From the NCBI GenBank assembly GCA_000437675.1, contig FR901785.1:3580-13515 (forward strand): DNA of 9,936 nucleotides, in the 5' to 3' direction. Made by a program: the position numbers and the translations under genes. The notes under the pieces are model-generated. The model searched no databases and was not told the DNA's origin. It saw only the letters and a program-made list of their open reading frames with translations. This stretch comes from Prevotella sp. CAG:891. Lineage in GTDB: Bacteria > Bacteroidota > Bacteroidia > Bacteroidales > Bacteroidaceae. Of this stretch, positions 5,695-9,936 are shown piece after piece; the first letter of the stretch is position 1; the number at the start of each line of letters is the position of its first letter.

Positions 5695-5728
5695 TTAGAA
5701 ACTGAATCAATTCTTAAACAGTTTCTAA
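5695..5728 (+). promoter_or_regulatory. 10-bp inverted repeat before the MBL-fold gene
   Basis: TTAGAAACTG (5695-5704) and CAGTTTCTAA (5719-5728) form a perfect inverted repeat with a 14-base spacer, 16 bases before ATG 5745. A further TAAGAAACT occurs at about 5681-5689. It has no T run as a terminator would, so an operator or leader hairpin is more likely. No Bacteroidetes promoter box was found in this spacer. Confidence 0.4.
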
Positions 5729-5744
5729 AGCCAGAAAAATAATT

Positions 5745-6551
5745 ATGAAATCAAGAATAACGATGCTTGGCACCGGCAGTGCCGCCGTGACTAAATGTTA
5801 CAACACCTGTTTTGTACTTTCATCTCCCAAATCGCATTTGCTCGTTGATGCCGGCGGCGGAAACGGAGTACTTTCTCAGTTAGAAAAGGCACAGATTCCT
5901 TTCACCGAGATTCATCACCTATTCATAACGCATGCACACACCGACCACTTGCTCGGATGTATTTGGATAGTACGCATGGTAGCACAAGCTGCCGCCCAAG
6001 GTAAATACACGGGGCAACTTCATGTGTATAGCCACTATAAAGCATTGCAGGCGCTGACAGACATCTGCCGCATGACGCTGCCTGTAAAAATTGTCAGCCA
6101 GTTTGGCGCTTCCATCGTCTTTCATGAGGTGAAAGATGGCGAAAGTTGGCAGGTGGAGGATATGGAAATTACTTGTTTCGATATTCATTCTACCAAAGAA
6201 AAGCAATTCGGCTTACAGGCCATATTACCCGACGGACAGCGCTTGGTGTGTCTGGGAGATGAACCTTACAAAGCTATGAACGAAACGTATGCCAAGGAGG
6301 CCGACTGGTTGCTTTGCGAGGCGTTCTGCCTGTATCAGGACCGTGAAATTTTCAAACCTTACGAAAAGCATCACTGCACAACCAAGGATGTAGGCGAAAT
6401 GGCTGAAACACTCCGTCCTAAGCACGTAGTGGTTTACCATACCGAAGATACCGACTTGCCACACCGCAAAATGCGTTATACCGCCGAAGTGCAGGCATAC
6501 TTTTCGGGAAAGGTGTATGTGCCGGATGATTTGGAACAAATTACGCTGTAA
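5745..6551 (+). CDS. RNase Z-like metallo-beta-lactamase-fold hydrolase
   Basis: The 268-residue product is an MBL-fold metal-dependent hydrolase. It starts MLGTGSAAVTKCYNTC, has LLVDAGGG (32-39) and the metal motif HAHTDH (63-68: His63, His65, Asp67, His68). Further likely ligands are Asp172 in CLGDEP and His232 in VVYHTED, with His148 in DIHSTKE. This pattern is that of the ElaC/RNase Z-like branch, but it is shorter than typical RNase Z (about 300) and I see no clear exosite arm, so tRNA 3' processing is not assured. It could act on another phosphodiester or related substrate. It has no signal peptide. It follows the nitroreductase gene by 90 bp and ends facing the SDR gene, 32 bp away. 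Confidence 0.83.
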   Translation: MKSRITMLGTGSAAVTKCYNTCFVLSSPKSHLLVDAGGGNGVLSQLEKAQIPFTEIHHLFITHAHTDHLLGCIWIVRMVAQAAAQGKYTGQLHVYSHYKALQALTDICRMTLPVKIVSQFGASIVFHEVKDGESWQVEDMEITCFDIHSTKEKQFGLQAILPDGQRLVCLGDEPYKAMNETYAKEADWLLCEAFCLYQDREIFKPYEKHHCTTKDVGEMAETLRPKHVVVYHTEDTDLPHRKMRYTAEVQAYFSGKVYVPDDLEQITL

Positions 6552-6574
6552 ATACTTGCCATCTTTGAGTCATT

Positions 6575-6593
6575 CACCCTTCGTTAATGGGTG
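6575..6593. terminator. Weak hairpin between convergent genes
   Basis: CACCC (6575-6579) and GGGTG (6589-6593) form a 5-bp stem with a 9-base loop, overlapping the stop codon of the leftward SDR gene. No T run follows on either strand, so termination here would be weak. Confidence 0.25.
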
Positions 6594-7444
6594 CGGAAGG
6601 GACGTTGCAGGGCTTCTTCGATGCCTTCGATGCTGCTGTGAAAGTGAATGCCGTGATTTGCCGCAGCTGTATCGTCCATTACCAGGTTACGGGGCTGTTC
6701 GCAAAAGCGTTCCTCGTTCGGCGTAATCCATGCCGACGGTTCTTGAAGTCCCATCAGTCGGGCTGTTTCCACAAAAAGTTCATAGCTGTTCATCGTGTTT
6801 CCGCAGCCAAAGTTGTAAATGCCACCGGGTAGCGTAAATGCTTTTTCAAGGTTACGTACCACTTCCCACACATAGCTCACGCCTCGGAATTCATGTGTAG
6901 CAGCTTGAAGGGTAGCCTTTTCATCAAATGCCTTTTTCAGGTTAACCAGCAAATTGCTGTTCAGCTTCAGGCTGCTACCTGGTAAGTCGTACATCCACGT
7001 CAGCCGCAGGCCCACCGCTTCGGGCAGGTTCCACAGCGTTCTTTGTTCAGCCTCAAGCTTATGCCGACCATATACATTCACCGGCTGAAGCACCTCGTCT
7101 TCCCGGAGTGCACCTGAAACCGACGTACCGTTGTACACTTGGTCGCTCGACATGAATACTAGTTTGGCGCCCGTCAGTTTACAGGCCTTTGCTATCCTCA
7201 CCGTACCTTGCACATTCACCTTGTGCGACTCCGTGGGATGTTGTTCGCAATACCACGTATTGCTCAATGCTGCACAATGCACCACGACATCGGGGCGATG
7301 CTCCTCCATATAGGCCCTGACTGCTTCTTCATGGCTCACGTTCAGTTCGGCATGCGTGGGCAGCAGCAGGTCGTATTTATCGCGCAGATAGTAGGCCAAC
7401 CGGCTACCTAAGAATCCACTACTACCCGTAATCAGTACTTTCAT
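6584..7444 (-). CDS. RmlD-like NAD(P)-dependent sugar reductase/epimerase (extended SDR)
   Basis: The 286-residue product is an extended short-chain dehydrogenase. It has the Rossmann motif GSSGFLG (7-13), the DVVVHCAALS segment (52-61), the active-site region VFMSSDQVYNG (96-106) and the YxxxK pair (Tyr125, Lys129 in YGRHK). The pattern is closest to dTDP-4-dehydrorhamnose reductase (RmlD-like) proteins, but no rhamnose or polysaccharide gene is nearby, so the substrate is unknown. ATG 7444 was chosen because MKVLITGSSG is the standard start; an in-frame upstream ATG at 7501 lies inside a terminator hairpin. The gene follows groEL in the same direction after 135 bp that holds a strong terminator, with no clear promoter of its own seen. 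Confidence 0.85.
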   Translation of the reverse strand: MKVLITGSSGFLGSRLAYYLRDKYDLLLPTHAELNVSHEEAVRAYMEEHRPDVVVHCAALSNTWYCEQHPTESHKVNVQGTVRIAKACKLTGAKLVFMSSDQVYNGTSVSGALREDEVLQPVNVYGRHKLEAEQRTLWNLPEAVGLRLTWMYDLPGSSLKLNSNLLVNLKKAFDEKATLQAATHEFRGVSYVWEVVRNLEKAFTLPGGIYNFGCGNTMNSYELFVETARLMGLQEPSAWITPNEERFCEQPRNLVMDDTAAANHGIHFHSSIEGIEEALQRPFRTH

Positions 7445-7465
7445 ATTTTTTTTATCTTGACAAAA

Positions 7466-7512
7466 AAAGCGGGCGATTGAAGGGCTTTTCCAGCAATTCA
7501 ATCGTCCGCTTT
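7466..7512 (-). terminator. Rho-independent terminator of groEL
   Basis: A 16-bp stem with one mismatch (7512-7497 with 7481-7466, loop 15) is followed on the minus strand by an unbroken run of T (7468-7462). It lies about 70 bases after the groEL stop. Its end is only 20 bases before the SDR start codon, so it also forms part of that gene's leader. Confidence 0.8.
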
Positions 7513-7513
7513 G

Positions 7514-7549
7514 AGCATTTATAATTTTATCAATTAAGCCCTAAATGCT
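7514..7549. repeat. 8-bp inverted repeat next to the groEL terminator
   Basis: AGCATTTA (7514-7521) and TAAATGCT (7542-7549) form an AT-rich inverted repeat with a 20-base loop, directly before the terminator stem. It may add to the 3' structure of the groEL mRNA. Confidence 0.4.
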
Positions 7550-7579
7550 TAGTTGAGTTATTCTGTTACCGCGAATGCA

Positions 7580-9208
7580 TTACATCATGCCGCCCATACC
7601 GGGGTTACCCATGGGCAGTTCGGGTTTGTCGTCCTTTTTGTCGCAGATAACGCATTCCGTAGTCAGGAACATACCAGCCACAGAAGCCGCATTTTCAAGG
7701 GCTACACGCGTAACCTTAGCGGGGTCAACCACACCGGCAGCACGCAAGTCGCCAAACTCTTCGGTCTTGGCATTGTAACCAAAGTTACCTTCACCTTCGC
7801 GCACCTTATTCACAATCACAGCACCTTCAATACCGGCGTTGCGGCAAATTTGGCGCAAGGGTTCTTCGATGGCACGGCGAATGATAGCAATACCCGTGGT
7901 TTCGTCTGCGTTGTCGCCCTTCATACCTTCGAGCGTCTTCTGAGCACGGATGTAAGCCACACCACCACCGGTTACGATACCTTCTTCGATAGCCGCACGC
8001 GTAGCGCAGAGCGCATCGTCGCAGCGGTCTTTCTTTTCCTTCTGTTCAGTTTCGCTGGCAGCACCCACTTCGAGTACGCAAACACCACCTGAAAGCTTAG
8101 CCAAACGCTCCTGCAATTTTTCCTTGTCGTACGAACTGGTTGAGTTAGCAATTTCGTTCTTGATTTGGCCGATGCGGTCCTGAATGCAGTCCTTATCGCC
8201 CTTACCGTTAACGATGGTTGTATTTTCCTTTAAAACGGTCACCTTTTCAGCCGAGCCCAGCATATCGAGCGTAGCCTGTTCCAATTTCAAGCCCTTTTCT
8301 TCGCTGATTACCACACCGCCCGTGAGCACTGCGATATCTTCGAGCATAGCCTTGCGACGGTCGCCGAATCCGGGAGCCTTCACAGCACAAATCTTCAACT
8401 GTGAACGCAGACGGTTTACCACCAAAGTGGTGAGAGCCTCGCTGTCGACATCTTCAGCAATTACGAGCAAGGGACGGCCACTCTGAACAGCGGGTTCGAG
8501 AATAGGCAAGAAATCCTTGATGTTCGAAATCTTCTTGTCGTAAATCAAGATGTAGGGGTTCTCCATCACGCACTGCATTTTTTCAGCATCCGTCACGAAG
8601 TAAGCCGACAAGTAACCACGGTCGAACTGCATACCTTCCACAGTTTTCAGCACCGTGTCGCGACCCTTGGCATCTTCAATCGTAATTACGCCGTTTACCG
8701 AAACAGCACGCATACCATCGGCAATGAGTTTACCGATTTCAGCATCGTTGTTGGCAGAGATAGTGGCCACCTGCTCAATCTTGTCGTAGCTTTCGCCCAC
8801 CTGTTCGCTCTGCTCCTTGATGCTTTCCACAACTTTGGCCACAGCCTTGTCGATACCGCGTTTCACGTCGAGCGGATTAGCACCGGCAGCCACGTTCTTC
8901 ATACCTTCGGTCAGGATAGCCTGCGTCAGCACGGTAGCAGTGGTCGTTCCGTCACCAGCGTCGTCACCGGTTTTTGAAGCTACGCTCTTCACGAGTTGTG
9001 CACCGGCATTCTGGAAAGTATCTTCCAATTCAATTTCCTTAGCCACACTCACACCGTCCTTGGTAATACGGGGAGCACCGAACTTTTTGTCGATAACCAC
9101 GTTACGACCTTTCGGGCCGAGCGTTACTTTCACTGCATTTGCCAAAGCATCGGCACCCTCGCGCAAGCGTTCGCGAGCATCAACATCATATACTATTTCT
9201 TTAGCCAT
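7580..9208 (-). CDS. groEL: GroEL, 60-kDa chaperonin
   Basis: GroEL is the large subunit of the ATP-driven cytosolic folding chamber and works with GroES. The 542-residue product is full length. It has MAKEIVYDVDARERL at the start, VTLGPKGRNVVIDKKFG (28-44), the ATP-binding GDGTTTATVL (85-94), the DDALCATRAA segment and TGGGVA nearby, and the C-terminal GNPGMGGMM tail typical of Bacteroidetes GroEL. It has nine Cys, more than the three of E. coli GroEL, mostly in positions I believe are shared by relatives. It lies 134 bp behind groES and ends in a strong terminator. No second, Bacteroidetes-type promoter is apparent in the groES-groEL spacer, so it is probably co-transcribed. Confidence 0.98.
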   Translation of the reverse strand: MAKEIVYDVDARERLREGADALANAVKVTLGPKGRNVVIDKKFGAPRITKDGVSVAKEIELEDTFQNAGAQLVKSVASKTGDDAGDGTTTATVLTQAILTEGMKNVAAGANPLDVKRGIDKAVAKVVESIKEQSEQVGESYDKIEQVATISANNDAEIGKLIADGMRAVSVNGVITIEDAKGRDTVLKTVEGMQFDRGYLSAYFVTDAEKMQCVMENPYILIYDKKISNIKDFLPILEPAVQSGRPLLVIAEDVDSEALTTLVVNRLRSQLKICAVKAPGFGDRRKAMLEDIAVLTGGVVISEEKGLKLEQATLDMLGSAEKVTVLKENTTIVNGKGDKDCIQDRIGQIKNEIANSTSSYDKEKLQERLAKLSGGVCVLEVGAASETEQKEKKDRCDDALCATRAAIEEGIVTGGGVAYIRAQKTLEGMKGDNADETTGIAIIRRAIEEPLRQICRNAGIEGAVIVNKVREGEGNFGYNAKTEEFGDLRAAGVVDPAKVTRVALENAASVAGMFLTTECVICDKKDDKPELPMGNPGMGGMM

Positions 9209-9342
9209 TGTTGTCAGATTTTTTTAGGGGGATATATATTATATTGTATAATAAGGATAAGCAACCGCCGTAGGTTCAGCATTCAGTGCATGCACCCACC
9301 GTTGCGGAATCTGCTTGAGTTGAAATGAAACGGGCGATGCAA
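9209..9342 (-). other. groES-groEL spacer with inverted repeats
   Basis: No gene is seen. GCAAC (9261-9265) and GTTGC (9301-9305) enclose a perfect 10-bp palindrome GTGCATGCAC (9286-9295). The groEL-proximal part is very AT-rich (around 9230-9256). A role in mRNA processing or differential expression is possible but unsupported. Confidence 0.35.
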
Positions 9343-9615
9343 TTAAGCCAAAACAGCCAACACATCACTTTGACGCATGATCAAATATTTCACGCCGTCG
9401 AATTCCACTTCAGTACCGGCATATTTTCCGTAGAGCACGGTATCGCCGGCTTTCAGTACCATTTCTTCGTCTTTGGTTCCGTTGCCGGTAGCCAAAACTT
9501 CACCTTGAAGAGGTTTTTCCTTAGCGGTGTCAGGAATGATGATGCCACCAGCTGTTTTTTCTTCTGCGGGAGCGGGCTTAATGAGCACGCGGTCTGCTAA
9601 CGGTTTAATATTCAT
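9343..9615 (-). CDS. groES: GroES, 10-kDa co-chaperonin
   Basis: GroES is the heptameric lid of the GroEL chamber. The 90-residue reading from ATG 9615 starts MNIKPLADRVLIKPAPAEEK, carries the mobile-loop segment TAGGIIIPDTAKEKP (21-35 region) and the GEVLATGNG and GDTVLYGKYAG strands, and ends LIMRQSDVLAVLA. The family length is about 90-97. An upstream in-frame ATG (9660) would add MNTLIIKQQKIKVQA, which is not homologous and comes from AT-rich leader, so 9615 is preferred. It is the first gene of the groESL operon; a sigma-54-like promoter lies about 120 bp upstream and no CIRCE element is seen. Confidence 0.97.
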   Translation of the reverse strand: MNIKPLADRVLIKPAPAEEKTAGGIIIPDTAKEKPLQGEVLATGNGTKDEEMVLKAGDTVLYGKYAGTEVEFDGVKYLIMRQSDVLAVLA

Positions 9616-9683
9616 AGCTTGTACTTTTATTTTTTGTTGTTTTATAATCAATGTATTCAAAACGGAGCAGCCTTATCATTCAT

Positions 9684-9702
9684 GTCCGTATGTTCACCGG
9701 AC
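9684..9702 (-). promoter_or_regulatory. Hairpin in the groES leader
   Basis: GTCCG (9684-9688) and CGGAC (9698-9702) form a 5-bp stem with a 9-base loop in the predicted untranslated leader, about 70 bases before the start codon. Function is unknown. Confidence 0.3.
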
Positions 9703-9735
9703 GCAGGGCTTTATTTTCCGTGTCGCCCTTTATTA

Positions 9736-9751
9736 TGCCAAAAGCGTGCCA
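9736..9751 (-). promoter_or_regulatory. Sigma-54-type -24/-12 promoter upstream of groES
   Basis: The minus strand reads TGGCACG-CTTT-TGGCA (9751-9736). The invariant GG (9750-9749) and GC (9738-9737) are 10 bases apart, the canonical distance, and only one base differs from TGGCACG-N4-TTGCA. Transcription would start near 9725, giving a leader of about 110 bases. A cluster of possible activator sites lies about 75-120 bp further upstream. No Bacteroidetes TAnnTTTG box was found in this region. Confidence 0.5.
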
Positions 9752-9826
9752 AAGTTTCATTCCCGTTGCATTTAAGGCTTCAGTTTTCGTTTTCGGGCCG
9801 TAAACGCCTCGCTTCGTTATGCCAGC

Positions 9827-9873
9827 TTGTCTGTTTTATGACAAAATTGGAAAGCCGGTCTGTCATTCTGTCA
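9827..9873. promoter_or_regulatory. Cluster of TGTC/GACA half-sites, possible enhancer
   Basis: The plus strand has an inverted pair TTGTC (9827-9831) and GACAA (9840-9844), then two direct repeats CTGTCA at 9860-9865 and 9868-9873. These sites lie 76-122 bp upstream of the -24 element, the usual position for binding sites of a sigma-54 enhancer-binding protein. Confidence 0.4.
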
Positions 9874-9912
9874 GCCTAGCCTCATTGATATTAAAAAACA
9901 TCTTATTTATAT

Positions 9913-9936
9913 GAAGTAGTCTGAACTTTTATGAAA
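9913..9936. mobile_element. Terminus of a second MITE-like copy, cut by the window edge
   Basis: GAAGTAGTCTGAACTTTTAT followed by GAA (9913-9935) matches the inverted right end of the element at 3799-3990 at 22 of 23 positions. It too is preceded by TAT (9910-9912). The rest of the element would lie outside the window, upstream of the groESL operon. Confidence 0.6.

Noticed and set aside
7553..8092. Plus-strand open frame of 179 codons opposite groEL
   Set aside because: It is a shadow of the highly conserved groEL 3' part; its sequence has no family features.
7580..9208. Cysteine-rich GroEL as a novelty
   Set aside because: Nine Cys is more than in E. coli, but several (for example in DDALCATRA and RQICRNAG) appear to be usual in Prevotella-like GroEL, so this is probably lineage-typical.
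9230..9256. E. coli-like TATAAT promoter before groEL
   Set aside because: The stretch is simply very AT-rich, spacing to a TTG is poor, and Bacteroidetes primary sigma factors use a different -7 box.
9619..9879. Plus-strand open frames in the groES leader
   Set aside because: They cover the promoter, hairpin and half-site cluster, have low-complexity composition and no recognisable protein features.

Overview
The window looks like chromosomal DNA of an anaerobic Bacteroidales bacterium, most likely Prevotellaceae. The reasons are Bacteroidetes-type promoter boxes (TTTG near -33, TAnnTTTG near -7), weak Shine-Dalgarno sequences, a thiazole operon using the oxygen-sensitive tyrosine lyase ThiH, a GroEL ending in a GMGGMM-type tail, and several families of short palindromic intergenic repeats. 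The genus is inferred, not proven.

Layout, left to right. (1) Positions 1-235: a possible 5' end of a leftward gene, then two palindromic repeat units of about 80 bp. The first carries a near-perfect leftward promoter. (2) Positions 236-3750: a leftward thiamine-thiazole operon in the order promoter, TPP riboswitch, thiS, thiG, thiH, thiF. No thiC, thiE or thiD is present. thiG carries a 25-bp imperfect tandem duplication that shifts its frame near the C terminus, so as written it is broken. The spacers before thiG and thiH hold stem-loops followed by the same 11-mer. (3) Positions 3799-3990: a 192-bp MITE-like element with about 20-bp terminal inverted repeats. It abuts, and contributes the last base of, the stop codon of a SprT-like metalloprotease gene (3990-4667, leftward). 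(4) Positions 4668-4937: a divergent intergenic region with a duplicated 31-bp repeat and a duplicated 16-bp promoter-like sequence. (5) Positions 4938-6551: rightward genes for a nitroreductase of the TM1586-like type and an RNase Z-like metallo-beta-lactamase-fold hydrolase. (6) Positions 6584-9615: leftward groES, groEL and an RmlD-like NAD(P)-dependent sugar reductase/epimerase-like gene, with a strong terminator between groEL and the last. (7) Positions 9616-9936: the groES leader, with a good sigma-54 type -24/-12 match, a cluster of TGTC/GACA half-sites upstream, and at the very edge the terminus of a second copy of the MITE-like element.

Function. ThiF should activate the C terminus of ThiS. 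ThiH should make dehydroglycine from tyrosine. ThiG should join these with deoxyxylulose phosphate to build the thiazole, and TPP should repress the whole unit through the riboswitch. GroES and GroEL form the chaperonin. The remaining genes are separate housekeeping or accessory enzymes. I see no clear new multi-gene system. The most interesting material is non-coding: promoter-bearing repeats, a MITE that remade a stop codon, the thiG duplication, and a possible sigma-54 control region for the chaperonin operon.
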